Positions 33,456 through 45,288 of a stretch of DNA of 64,000 nt are shown here, piece by piece. Each line of letters starts with the position of its first letter. Positions within the stretch are counted from its first letter, which is position 1. A program made the translations under genes and the position numbers. The notes below the pieces were generated by a model. That model was not told where the DNA came from, made no database searches, and saw only the letters and a list, made by a program, of their open reading frames with translations. Source of the DNA: Sambucus nigra (taxonomy: Eukaryota; Streptophyta; Magnoliopsida; Dipsacales; Adoxaceae); NCBI GenBank assembly GCA_949130495.1, contig OX422215.1:73423244-73487243 (forward strand). Reading direction: 5' to 3'.

Positions 33456-35350
33456 TTCTAAATCTAATATAGGAGGCATTGTTATTAAATTATATCTTTC
33501 AAAAGCGTATAACAAGTTAGAATGGTCCATTATTAAAAAAGTCTAACCAAGCATGGATTCCTTTCTTTTTGGATTGATCTTATAATGGTAATATTTCGAA
33601 TAATTTCATCCCGAATATAGGATTACGTCACTTTAGACACTTTCCTTAGATCTTTTTTTATGAAACCAATAATAAGAAAATTTGTCCTCTACGTGCCTTG
33701 AAATCAGGACCTCAGATACGCTTTTGTTAATGACTATGTTTTATTTTTAAAATGAACAAATAAAACTATAATAAAGTAGCAAAAATTTACCAGAGACGTT
33801 TTGTGAACTTTCTTGCCAAAGTATTAATAAAGATAAATTGTATGTGCTTTTCTCTAACAAAATTCTTACTCTTAGAAACGTATTTTACGGCAACTTCTTG
33901 GAACACCTATTTGTAAAGGTCCTCATCAGTATCCTTGTATTCCTCTTATTACAGGTAGGGCCACAAAAACTCTTTTTCAAGATGTTATGATTAAACTAGG
34001 CCATAAATTGAATATTTGGTATAACAAATTTTTATCCTACCCGGGAAGAACTACTCTTATTAAATCTATTATTACTTAATTTCCTACTTATACTATGTCT
34101 TGTTTAAAAATGCTTGTCACTTTATTACATGAGTACAAAAAAAAAATTATATCTTTTTTCTCAAAACCTACTAAAGATTCTAAAAAAAAATTCAATTTGT
34201 TATGGCAAAAAGTCTTTGCGCTTAAGTATATGGGAGGTCTTGATATTAAAGATTTAAATATTTTAAATGAATGTTATATGAATAAATTAATTTGGAATCT
34301 TTTAACCAACAATTATTCTCTATGGGCACGTGTTTTCAAGAATAAACATTACCCCAATACCACTATCCTAGGATCTAAAATAAATAATCGTTAACTTTGG
34401 GCTTAGAGGGGTATCCACAATCAACTCTCAACCTTTAAAATTGTTATACGTTGGTTACTAGGCAATGGAACAATTAATATTCGGAAAGATGAATGGATTG
34501 ATAATTTTTCTATTAAAGATTTAATTGGTATTACTAATCCAAACTTGTTAAATGTTTATGTCAAAAATTTTAGGCACTCGACAATGGAATTTTAATAAAT
34601 TAAGGGCCTTAGTACCTAATGACATTATGAATAACATCAAGAGTATTACTTGGTCAATTGATGAAATTAATGATAGTCTTATTTGGTGTCCGAATAATAG
34701 TGGGCCATTTTCTATTAAATTTACTTACTCTTAGTTATATAATAAAAAACATACTCCTATTTTACCTAAGATATCGTGGAATCATATATAGGTTCTAGCT
34801 TGTAATGCAAACGCTAAATCTCTTATTTTCTTTCTATACCATAATGTTTTAGCAATGGAAAATGTACTTTCTAAACGTCGCATATATACTAAACAACGAT
34901 AAATGTGGTATTTGCAGTGAACAAGATTCTAACATGCCTATATTTAATGAATGTACAATTTTCAATCCTTTGATTGATTCTTTGATAAATATACCAAAAT
35001 ATGAATATTCTCTTATCAAGAACTGTGATTCTCACAGTGATTTAATCACTTTTAAAAAGATTTATTCTACGTGGAGACTTTGGCAAGTACGTAATACATG
35101 TTTGTTCACTAATGAACACGTGCGTGTTTCTAATATGAAGCATAATCTCCATATTGATTTAAATAATCGTCTTCTTATAAAGCCAAGTGTTCATTAGTAC
35201 TAGTTTGAAAAAACATCCGCTACTTTAAATGGTAACCTTTAAATTTATGTTATAAACTTAATACGGATAGGTCAGCTTGTAGGGATACAAAATTTACAGG
35301 GATTAGGGATGTTATTTGTAAGTCTCACAGGCAATTCATGTAGGGGTAGT
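33456..35350 (+). pseudogene. LINE ORF2: RT palm/thumb, zf-RVT, start of RNase H
   Basis: SKSNIGGIVIKLYLSKAYNKLEW holds the first RT motif (LDLSKAYD in relatives, Asp now Tyr). FVNDYVLFL near 33727 is the F-A-D-D active site changed to V-N-D. GTPICKGPHQYPCIPLITGRATKTLFQDVMIKLGHKLNIW follows, then FNLLWQKVFALKYMGGLDIKDLNILN, FKNKHYPNTTILGSKI and a zf-RVT-like block (34862-35197: KCGICSEQDSN...STWRLWQVRN). The last part, KLNTDRSACRDTKFTGIRDVI (35250-35320), is the start of a RNase H. Confidence 0.83.
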
Positions 35351-35354
35351 TTTG

Positions 35355-36100
35355 GAAATGACGAGACAACACGACACGACACAAAACAAAATTATCACTA
35401 AATTTACAAGACTTATCGTATTCAGGCTGGGTGGATTAGACTCGCCATCATGTCGTGTCGTATTCGTGTTCAATTTTTTCCACAAAATTGATCCGAATTA
35501 GGCTCGATTAGACCCACTAAAGACACGATAATGATCCAATTAAGATTCATTATTGTTCATATTTAAACATATTATTAACCCTATTAAAATGCATTAATGA
35601 CCCCATTAAGACCTTATATTGACCCGTTTAAAAATTAAAATAAATAAGAGCCCATCCCATTAGCAATACTTAACTTAACAAATCCTAAAACCCTTGACCC
35701 TCTTCATTTCCTTACCTCATAAGCCAAACTCAGAACCCTTTTAGATTAAGTATTTTTGCTGTGTTTTTTTCAATATTTTGTGTTCATTTTAGATTGTGTA
35801 TTTTTTGTTGTATTTAAAAGAATATATTGGAAAAAAACTGCTATAAATCGTGTTGTGTCAATCATGTCATGTTGTGCCGTGTTAAACAGATTTAATCATA
35901 TCAAAATTATAAATTGTGGCAATTGTGTCGTGTCGTGTTAGAAGTGGTTTGTGTTCATGTTGTAAAAAAAAATACGACACCATGTCGTGTCGTATTTGTG
36001 TCACTAAAAATTGTTTTGAATCGGGTCGGGTCGGGTCGGGTCGATCCTGAACCCACATGCTCATGTCCAAAATTGGTAGAGACTTTCTCATAGCTAATAA
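35355..36100. repeat. GTGTCGTGTCG-rich non-autonomous repeat
   Basis: It carries several copies of CACGACACGACAC or its complement (35364-35382, 35451-35466, 35924-35941, 35984-35996), a perfect 10-base inverted repeat AATACGACAC/GTGTCGTATT (35971-35980 and 35987-35996) and a four-times TCGGG run at 36017-36036. Copies at 35364 and 35925 face each other like terminal inverted repeats about 580 bases apart. I cannot fix ends or target duplication. It interrupts the LINE RNase H. Confidence 0.5.
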
Positions 36101-36137
36101 TTAATAATTTCGTAATCACAGATAATTAGTTAAGTAA

Positions 36138-36549
36138 TGTAAATAAAAATAATAAGGAACAACAAAGATTTTAAAGTGGTTCAGCTTAAGGAAAGCCTGT
36201 GTCCACTATTATGGCATTACGATCGAAAGTGGTTACATAAAATTATGGGTAGTCTTGCATGTGTATGCTAGACCTATCCCTTGAGCTAAGGGAAATAAGA
36301 TGTTTATATTGGTCCCGAACATCAAGGGGCGAAATACCTTTCTATATCCAGTCACTTACACCCGTACATAATGAATGAGACTATTGATCTTCTAAGGCAT
36401 GCGTAGATTATCTCTTGATAAGTGCCATGTGAATGACCTTTCTTCTTCTTGATAGTTCATCTTCTTAAACTGGTCGGCCGGTACGCCGAACAAGTAGTTA
36501 TGGGGCCGACCAAGCATAAATAATTTGGCCCATAACACCACCCAATAAC
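36138..36549. repeat. Possible Tat-type LTR fragment
   Basis: The stretch AAAGTGGTTCAGCTTAAGG-AAAGCCTGTGTCCAC near 36172-36208 parallels the GTGGTTCAGCAAGAGTGCCTACGTCCAC block of the Tat-1 LTR, and a CCCTTGAGCTAAGGG stretch follows. TG and CA ends at 36138 and 36549 are possible, but no duplication supports them. It sits in the same LINE interruption. Confidence 0.35.
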
Positions 36550-36589
36550 ATTATTTGCCACACTTAAATTTTATTTAGATTTCGTCAAA

Positions 36590-37026
36590 AATATAGGGAA
36601 TGCGACTAATGATATTGTTGAATTGTGTGAAATTAGATAAGGATTGATGTTAGTAAAAACTAAGAGGCCAAAAAATATTCATATTAAAACGGACTCTATC
36701 TCTATATTTCATATGTGTATCGAGTTCCAGTCGACCAACCTAACACTCCACCGAGTACCCAAGGACCGCCAAACATTGGCTAGAAGTTTCAGGCATGTGT
36801 GGATATCTTTTTATTACAAAGAGGCGAATGGAGTTGTTAATATTTTATCCAGGATTGGAAAGGACAATTTTGATTTTGACATGATTTTTGATACAGAACT
36901 ATTTTTTATTTATCATGCAATGATATTACGAGACATTTTTTTCCGCCTGCTAGATTCGGATAACGCTTGTATTAAACTTTCATTCTATTTTAATATAATT
37001 TTTTTGTCAAAAAAGAAAAATAAATG
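36590..37026 (+). pseudogene. LINE ORF2: RNase H C-terminus and 3' end
   Basis: Reads FVKNIGNATNDIVELCEIR, a stop, then GLMLVKTKRPKNIHIKTDSISIFHMC, SFRHVWISFYYKEANGVVNILSRIG and FLSKKKN. This is the second half of a plant LINE RNase H, with NATN, the ELxxIR helix, the TDS Asp and a REAN-like block. It joins in sense to the part at 35250-35345. The A-rich end at 37010-37024 is the probable LINE tail. Confidence 0.83.
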
Positions 37027-37283
37027 CCCCAATTAAAATAGTCATTGTATCACACAAGATACAAAATAACAAAAAAAAATTGTCTTACAGTGGGTGTCAT
37101 GTCACTCGGTTAACTCATTTTTGTCAATAATTCTAGAACTATAGAAAATCTCTGAGACCAAAAAAAGGAAAAATGTTGATTTTAAGGGTGGGGAACCGGC
37201 CTAGCCAGTAAGGCTTTTTTCCAAATTTATTGACATATCTTATTTTTCTATCTTGCGTGATACAATAACTATTTTAATTGGTG
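37027..37283. mobile_element. MITE with ~40-base terminal inverted repeats
   Basis: The left arm at 37029-37067 (CCAATTAAAATAGT, then TTGTATCACACAAGATA) and the right arm at 37240-37281 are inverted copies with few differences. Length is about 255 bases with no coding content. It lies between the LINE tail and the Copia-2 LTR. The target duplication is unclear, so the superfamily is not assigned. Confidence 0.7.
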
Positions 37284-37286
37284 TAT

Positions 37287-37682
37287 TGTTATTACTATTA
37301 TTTAATTTAGCAAATAGTTAAGCAATAAGAATAAGAATAATAATTACAGAGAAAAATGAAATTACAGAAAATAAGAACCATTTACTTAGTGTTGCAGAAA
37401 TAAATAATAAAAATAGAAAAAAAAATCTGAGCCCTACGTAATACCACAGTGTCCTTAAGACAATTTTAATTCCCCTCCACAGTGCTTTAGGCTCTGAATT
37501 AATGTCTCCCAATATAGAACGAATTTTTCGAATCAAGACAGGAAGCACAACAATGAACTAATTTCGGCGAACACAATTTTGTGTTTTCTACTTAACCAAG
37601 CAACAACAATAATATGTATAAATGTATACAGTAATGTAGGAAAGATATTTTTGGATTTTTTCATTATTAAAAAAATGGAGGG

Positions 37683-37715
<33 letters not shown>

Positions 37716-38278
37716 AATGAGTGTCTGTTGGGAAAAAACTAACAAATAGCTAATTTCGGTATAACTCTTGACTGTTGGCAAAAAGATGTCAAGCAGTTAA
37801 ATGAATAAAGTTAATTAAATTCGGCCGACAAATGTAAGGGATTTTTATAAGCCCAAGCCCAAGCCCAAATCGAGCCGAGTCGGCTACCGAATATAGCATG
37901 CGGGCTTTTGACCCAAGCCCAACACATGCATAGTTAGTGTAGGCCATCTCCCCTTCAAAGAGTTGGGATACCCCAAAGGCATCCAAGCCTTAGTGCACAT
38001 TTGGGGGTTTACTAACTCTTTAAATTCCCACTATTCTTCCTATGCGGGACAAGATTGATGCTCACCCAATTCATTAACTTTCATTCCTTATGAGTCACTT
38101 TGGAGACAAATTTATCCTTCATAACTTAATGGAATTGGACATGTGAATATACCACGTTAATCTCCTTGCAAAGGAGAACACGTTCATATATGGTCCCGCA
38201 AATATCGTGATGTGGGTTCCATCTAAATTTGAGCTCAAAGTTGTTCAAACTTTGTTGTCCAATACCAATTTTATAACA
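37287..38278 (-). repeat. Copia-2 3' LTR
   Basis: 992 bases with ends TGTTAT and ATAACA. A (TA)n run at 37684-37713 lies where the TATA region is expected. The RNA-start side shares 37287-37670 with 45857-46238. The purine tract ATGTGGGGGAT lies right next to it (38280-38290, - strand). Confidence 0.88.
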
Positions 38279-38903
38279 ATCCCCCACATGAATGATATAT
38301 CGCTATATAAAAATATGCAAGATGCATATGCAAACACAGGTTGAGTAAAATAAAAAATTTATTGCATCGGGAAAAGTAGCCTAGTGGCCTTGAACTTTCT
38401 TCAGTAATATATTATCGGATTTACTTGGTTAATCGGTAGACTTCATGTCTTTGAACCATTACCATTTCTGTAAACCTAGATAACAATATTCACAAAATAA
38501 TTCTTTAACACACTTGGCTCTCATGTTTGTGTTCATTTTGGCCATGAACACCACTTGATTCCGTGAGTATTTTAGAGAATTTGTCTTTCATTATTCTCAT
38601 ACAAGTGGCCCCCTTCTTACTCACGTAGGTGACTTCCATAAAGAGTATTATGCAATACCCATTTAGACATACTAAGATATGAATGCCATTAAAAGAATAA
38701 CTTATCCTAATTTCGTAACACTGTCTCATCTTTTGAATGAATATGATTAAATATCCCCCAGTGCTTACTGAATATAATGTAGTTCGGTTTTCCATTGAAC
38801 CTATATTTTAGGATCTTCAGTCATCTAAGTTGGGTTACCACTATATTTATTCTTATTTATTTATAGGCTTTAAACCCATCCCTCTCGAAGATCTTTTAAC
38901 TTG
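38279..38903 (-). other. Copia-2 3' region between RNase H and LTR
   Basis: It contains the end of pol, KRSSRGMGLKPINK with a stop near 38862, then about 570 bases of untranslated sequence up to the purine tract. The open frame at 38505-38795 has no family likeness and is probably chance. The last five bases (38899-38903, ACTTG) are the target duplication of Gypsy C. Confidence 0.65.
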
Positions 38904-41808
38904 TGTGACAACCCGCGATCCGAGATAAGGGGTGGCCAGCCCGATACTCAAACGTAACAAGGATCATGGATGGATATCATCCTCAGCATCAACAAAAATA
39001 AACTGAGTATACGGGAAAACCACCGAATAAATCAGAAAACGAGTTGCCAAAAAGTTTAGAAATTTAAAACCAGTTAAGAAAATTAAATTTAAACAACCAA
39101 ATCTGATAAGCAAGTGGAATTCCACAAGAATATATATAAGACATCTAAGACGAATGTATACAAAAGGACCGAATAGGCTGTCGGTCCACAGCTACATACA
39201 ACGAAGTGCAACAATTTAATATCTTATGTAATACATTCACTAAACAAGTACAAATGTTTGGGCCACACACCCGAGTGAAAGGACCCGATCATATCTAGAA
39301 TAACAAGAAGAAAACGTCTAATTCAAGGTCCTGTAATAACCCGCAAAATCTTACAGCTCGACGAAAGCAAAGGAATGAGAATATCAAAACGGGCGTCCTT
39401 GCAGTGGAACACCTGAGCGGACACAATCATATGCACAATAAGGAAAAATAAATCGGTCAGGGCCGGGTTCTATATGATCACCAGAAGAAATAAAAAGCAT
39501 GATAGAAATGAATTATGCATGAATGATAAGGATGATAATATGGCATGTTATCTAGCATGTTAAGCCTAAATTAAAATTTAAGACAATTTAACTAAATGAT
39601 GAAATAAAATGTCATTTACATAAAAGAAAGAAAAGTAAATAACTTAAATTTAAAACCTTTCCTCATTTATCCAATTTCCATTATCTTTTATATTCCTTAA
39701 TAGGAACAAAACCATTTATTAACTTCCATAGTTAATTATCTTTCCATTTTATCATTCCATTCCTTAATAGGAATACCATTAGTAATCAAGTGCTCTTTAT
39801 GGCACATTAATCTCAATCTCGTGCCCTTTATGGCACGTATCCATGCTCTTTATGGCATATATCCATCAAGTCCCACTTGATGCAGAAAAGTTATATTCTC
39901 ATACATATAACGATTATAAGACCGCCCCTCCGAGTTTCCCCACTGGGCGCGCCCCTAAATGACCATCATCTTCCAGGGCCTATCTATACAAGTCAACCTG
40001 GGCACCTATCGCGATATGTAGGGAAGCAGCCATATGCCTGCGAGAGAGTCAGGACCACACCCGGAATCCCCTCACCAGCGCAGAAAACATATAAAAACCC
40101 TACATATGGCCTAGGACTATATCCACCCCGCATTCATTAGCTAAGGGGCATCACCAAGCGCGCGAACTTCCCTTATGATGTCATTTAGCGAGGTGTGTAT
40201 AAGTAAATTAACATTTACCATTTTAATTCTCATTTTTATTTTCAATTACGATACCAAAATTCCATTTCCATTATCCATGTGTTTGGTCCTTTTTATTCGA
40301 ACCTATCATCATTAAACAGCTGGGTTCCTTTTATTTGAACCAATCATCATTAAACAACTGGGTTCCTTGTATTTGAACCAATCATCATTAACACCGTTTG
40401 GGCCCATTTTAGTTGAACCTATCATTTTTAAATAATTTGGGTTCCTATTATTTGAACCTACTCCCGTTAAATATTGTCATTGACATTCCTTAAATTACAA
40501 GTCCCGACTAAATCTCCAAATGATCATTATGGTCCTACAATTCCCAAAATTCAGATAATTCCGATAAGCCCCTAAGTCTCCAAACATGGGCAATTAACTT
40601 CCTAACTTTAAAGAGTTTGAATAAAAGAAGTAATGCATTAACATCACTTTAAACCTCCCCGAAATAAACCCCAGATGACCCAATTTTAATCTAGGGTGGC
40701 GACCAAACTCAACTAATACTCTAGGACTTTAAGTTTACTTCATTCAAGAAGATTCCTAGGTCCTAATCCTAAAGAAAAAGTTTAAAATTTGAAGAAAAAA
40801 AACAAAGGAAAATGCAGGATTCCCGAATCGATTCGGCCAGGAAAATATGGGATTCTGCATAATTGCCGAATCGATTCGGACTAACCGAATCGATTTGGTC
40901 GACTCAAACCTGGAAACTTCCTCAAGGCGAATCGATTCGGTCAGGCCGAATCGATTCGGTTCTGCAAATTTGCCAAGTTTTGACTATGGAGTTCTAAACT
41001 CTAAATTTCTCCTTAAACCAAAACCAACCCAACCTATATCATTTAATGGAACTAATAAACCCCAAATGCATCTAACTACTATCATTTACCATATGTATCA
41101 TCCAAAATCATTTCCAAGGGTTAATACCCAAATAATCTAACAAAACCCTAAAATGAAAATTCATAACAATTCATAAATATCAATATTAATTATTCTCCTT
41201 AAATCATATAATAGCAAGTAGATAAGTTGCCTTGATGTAGGAAATCATATTTGAGGACGATGCAAGCAAGATCCAAGCTCCAATCTCTCTTTTCTCCAAA
41301 GTTCTCTTCCTCTCTATACTCTCTCTAGGGCTCATTTGTGTTTTAAGAGAAATGAGGGAAAATAATAAGGCTAGCAAGACTTAATCGTGCCTTAAGTCTA
41401 AAATGCCCAACTCTAATGGATAATAAGCGATAAAATGATACGCAACTACACATTTAAGCTATAACCAGTCAAAAGTGCCCGAAATGCCAAAATGCAATAT
41501 GGCACTTATTCTGACTATCTCGCGCCTACCGGGACTAACTACACCCTCCAAATTATCATTTGGAAATTTTATAACTCATTTAAAGTTCCGGTTTCTCATT
41601 AAACCAAAATGTCATTTTAATTCTTATGACACAATAATTTACCACATGGATGTTTTTACCTACTTATCGGGTAATCATACAACATTTTAGTAAATATTAA
41701 ACTTTTTCATATTAAATTAATATTTACTCAACATCCATCATTTTATAATTAATTACAACATATAGTAAATAAATATAAAATAGGCTATCAAACGTGAGGG
41801 TTGTTACA
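38904..41808 (-). repeat. Gypsy C solo LTR
   Basis: 2905 bases, TGTGACAACCC to GGTTGTTACA, flanked by perfect 5-base duplications ACTTG (38899-38903 and 41809-41813). No internal region is present, so it is a solo LTR left by LTR-LTR recombination. In - orientation its features (purine-rich leader ~510 bases in, palindrome cluster ~850-985 bases in) line up with the Gypsy A and B LTRs. It sits in Copia-2 between the RNase H and the ...GMGLKP tail. Confidence 0.9.
40823..40959. repeat. CCGAATCGATTCGG palindrome array in Gypsy C LTR
   Basis: Five 14-base units at 40823-40836, 40866-40879, 40885-40898 (one change), 40927-40940 (one change at the edge) and 40946-40959. Three are perfect palindromes centred on TCGA. 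Confidence 0.93.
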
Positions 41809-41813
41809 ACTTG

Positions 41814-42329
41814 CTCTCGATTTAAACATTTCATTAATGGATTTAATATATTATCCTTTGACTTTACATAGTTAATTTAGATAATTTCATTTGAGAGAAG
41901 TTGTCTAACGATATTATGTCTACGATGAATATGTCATGACTTTTCACTATACATGTGATTATGTGCCCATCCAATTGTTGATTGACTATCACAACGTATA
42001 CATATTGGGGGAACAGGTTTCAACCAATTTGGAACATCCTCTAAGAAGTTTCGAGGCCATTCATCTTCTTCTCCATATTTGTCTAGTGCAATGAATTCAG
42101 ATTCCATTGTTGATCTAGCAATGCACGTTTGTTTTGAGGATTTTTAAGATACGGTTGCACCTCAAAGGGTGAATACATACCCACTCGTAGACTTAGAATC
42201 CTTTGTATCGAATATGCAGATTGCATCGCAATGTCCTTCAAGTACAGTCTGATATCTTAAATAGAGCAGCCCATAGTTTTGAGTATATTTTAAATAACCC
42301 AAAACTCTTAATATAGCCGTCCAGGGATC
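41814..42329 (-). pseudogene. Copia-2 RNase H
   Basis: On the - strand this reads [76 protein letters not shown] and SRHIRRRHNIVRQLLSN follow, then KSKDNILNPLMKCLNRE at the Gypsy C junction. Catalytic-type Glu (STMESEFIAL) and Asp (CDSQST) are visible. Confidence 0.85.
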
Positions 42330-43250
42330 TCACCCTAGATTACTCATAAATATACTTAGCTTAATTATCGAGTATGCTATGTACGGTCGTGTATAGTTCA
42401 TGATATATCTTAAACTGTCGATAATACGAGAGTACTCTAGTTGAGATATGTTTTCACCGCTATTCCTTGCTATATGTAAATTTACATCTATAGGTGTCTT
42501 AGTAGGACGGATATCATACTTCTTGAATTTTTCAAGTACTTTATGTATGTAACGAGATTGAGATAATATAAGTCCAGTCGATATTTTAGAAATTTTAATT
42601 TCTAATATAATATCGGCGATACCTAAATCATTCATGTCAAATCGACTACTCCCCATATGTTTTGTAGTTTTTGACAATTTTTAAATTACTATCCACGGTT
42701 ATCATATCATCAACATAGAGGCATACAATGACATATTCATTTTGAATAATTTTAAATTAAACACATTTATCGCACTCATTAATATTAATACCATTTAATA
42801 ACATTGCATTATCAAACTTTTCATGCCATTGCTTAGGTGCCTATTTTAATCCATAAAGTGATTTCACAAGCTTACACACTTCACCTTCTTGTTTGGGAGT
42901 CTTGAACCCTTCAGGTTGATCCATATAAACTTCCACATCTAATTCACCATTTAAGAAAGCGATTTTTACATCCACTTGATGTATTTCAAGTCCATTAGTG
43001 GAAGTTCTAGTTATTAACATTCGAATGGACGTAATTCTCATTACCAGTGAGTATGTGTCGAAGTAATCCCACCCTTCCTTTTTCCTATAGCCTTTAGCTA
43101 CAAGTCTTGATTTATATTTATCAATTGATCCATCAACCTTCAACTTCTTTTTAAAGATCCATTTATAACCTAAAGGTTTTTAACCTGGTGGAATATCCAT
43201 TAGTTCCCATGTATGATTTTGTAAAATGGATTAAATTTCGTTGTTAATTT
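42330..43250 (-). pseudogene. Copia-2 reverse transcriptase
   Basis: The N-terminal part at 42841-43143 reads YKSRLVAKGYRKKEGWDYFDTYSLV and LEIHQVDVKIAFLNGELDVEVYMDQPEGF...VCKLVKSLYGLK. The YVDD motif region near 42700-42720 reads VCLYVDDMI. The C-terminal part at 42330-42677 reads SRFDMNDLGIADIILEIKISK and SRYIHKVLEKFKKYDIRPTKTP. A stop follows YGLK, and there are others. Confidence 0.88.
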
Positions 43251-43886
43251 TTTCTTTCCAATTAGAAGCATTGGGGTGAGGATATAGCTTCTTTGTATGA
43301 CTGAGGTTCATTTTCTAGCAAATATTCTAAGAATATAAGGTATCCTCTGAGTTTTCTTGTGTGGGGCTTTGTCAAGAATATAATTAGAGGATAATAAGGC
43401 TTCCCCCCACAAGTTCTGGGGAGCTCCCGAACTTATTAACATAGAGTTAACCATCTCCTTTGATGTATGGTTTTTGCATTTAGCAAGGAGCGGTGGTTTA
43501 ATGGATAATTCCATGTTAGGAAAAAAATTCCTCCAAAGTAGATTCATATTCACCTCCCCTATCACTCTTTATAGCCTTTATCTTTTTACTTAATTGATTC
43601 TTAACTTCATTTTTATATTGTTTAAATGTATCAATAGCCTCATCTTTACTGTGTAACATATAAACATAGCAATATTTTGTGCAATCATCAATAAAAGTAA
43701 TAAAGTACTTTTTTTCACCTATAGTTTGTATAAATTCTAAATCAATAATATTCGTGTCTATTAAATCTAATAATTCAGTAAACCTTTCAACAAAATGAAA
43801 AGGTAATCTAGCTAATTTTGATTCCACATAAATATCAAATTTATGATTTTTATCAACATCAAATTTTGGCAAAAATTTCAAGTTGA
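43251..43886 (-). pseudogene. Copia-2 integrase
   Basis: [33 protein letters not shown] and IKAIKSDRGGEYESTLEEFF (43530-43780) give the second catalytic Asp. The C-terminal half MVNSMLISSGAPQNLWGEALLSSNYILDKAPHKKT lies at 43308-43480. The first Asp region reads LDLIDTN. A frameshift near 43516-43565 splits the core. Confidence 0.85.
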
Positions 43887-44400
43887 TTAATCTATGTAAG
43901 GTTCAAAATTAACATGTCCTAATCTAGCATGCCAAATATCACATGACTCAATTAAGTATGTAGAACTAGAAATTTCATTCATTGGGAATGCCTTTGGCAT
44001 CAATATTATTACATTCATTTTAAAGAGACCCTCAGACAGGTAGCCCTTTCCCACATAGAGATCATTTTTGGACAACATAAACTTATCAAAAACAAACACG
44101 AGTTTAAACCCATTCTTGCTTAAAAGCGATCTGAAAATCAGATTTTTAGGGATGTTAGGCACGTTCAGCACATTGTTAAGAGTAAGTTCCTTTCTCGAAG
44201 TCATTTTCTGAATGATCTTTCCTTTTCCCACAACTTTACAACTCGAAGATTTTCCCATAAAGAGGGTCTCGTCGATTTTCAAAGCCTTAAAAGTAGTAAA
44301 CAACCATTTATTTGTACATATGTAGCATGTAACCCCAGTGTCCACCCACCATTACTTGGTATTTCCTACCATGTTACATTCAGAGACAACACCAAAAATA
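43887..44400 (-). pseudogene. Copia-2 protease and pre-integrase
   Basis: WWVDTGVTCYICTNKWLF carries an intact D-T-G near 44338. VLNVPNIPKNLIFRSLLSKNGFKLVF and the histidine block CDIWHARLGHVNF (43905-43945) follow. The frame is open for 152 residues from 44345. Confidence 0.85.
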
Positions 44401-45288
44401 TTTATATTTTCGATCCCATCGGAAATGTTCTCACCCTCCATCACATTTTCTTGAGCATTGGTCTTCTTAGAGTTCTTTAGTTTGCGACACACGCTTCAGC
44501 GATGTCCCGGCTTGATGTAAGTTTTGCATTTGCCTTTGAACTTCTTCTTTGCTTAGATATGCCTTCCCCACCAAGCTTATGTTTGGATTTAGGACCTTCA
44601 ACCACATGAGCCTTGGACTTCATGATGTTCTTCCCACTTTTCTTTTGAGATTCAAGGTTGTCTTCTTCAATCCACATATATACTACCAGTTCTTCGACAT
44701 TCATCTCCTTGCGTTTGTGCTTAAGATAATTTTTGAATAAGTTCCAAGATGGAGGCAACTTTTTAATTATCGCCACCACTTGAAAACATTCCTTCGGTGT
44801 GAATGTCGTGAAGAATAACCTAAGGTTCCTAAACTTGTGCAATAACCGGCATGGAGTCAACCATTTTGAAGTCTAAAAAACGGCCAATGATGAATTTCTT
44901 CATACCCGCATTTTCAGTTTTGTATTTCTTCTCCAACGAATTCCACAATTCCTTAGCGGTTATCATGGTGATGTACACATGGTACAACGTCTTGTCCAAG
45001 TATGTCAAGATGAAGTTTTGGCACAGAAAGTCAGAAAATTTCCATGCTTCAACACAAGCAACTTTCTCAATTTCATCCCCCTCTTCCAAAAGGGGACAAT
45101 CTTTATATACAAACCTTGCCAATTGAAAGGTTGTGAGATAAAAGTGCATCTGTCCTTGTCAGCATTTGAAATCAGCCCCGCTAAATTTTTTCTGTTTCGT
45201 CCCCAAGTGGCATGTTCACGGGGGCAGCAATAGTCGCATGTGTCAAATTCACTGTTGGTGGGACTGTGTTCGTACTTTGTGACTCCAT
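44401..45288 (-). pseudogene. Copia-2 gag
   Basis: The likely start is at 45288 (MESQSTNTVPPTVNLTH), shared with Copia-2b. The core reads LTTFQLARFVYKDCPLLEEGDE and KFSDFLCQNFILTYLDKTLYHVY, then ELWNSLEKKYKTENAGMKKF and PPSWNLFKNYLKHKRKEMNVEELVV. A possible zinc-knuckle remnant lies near 44480-44530. Frame slips lie near 45185 and 44860. Confidence 0.85.

Noticed and set aside
37684..37713. TA repeat as a replication origin or special element
   Set aside because: A simple TA microsatellite inside the Copia-2 LTR, absent from the sister copies.
38505..38795. 96-codon - strand frame as an extra Copia-2 gene
   Set aside because: It lies after the pol stop in AT-rich DNA and resembles nothing known to me.
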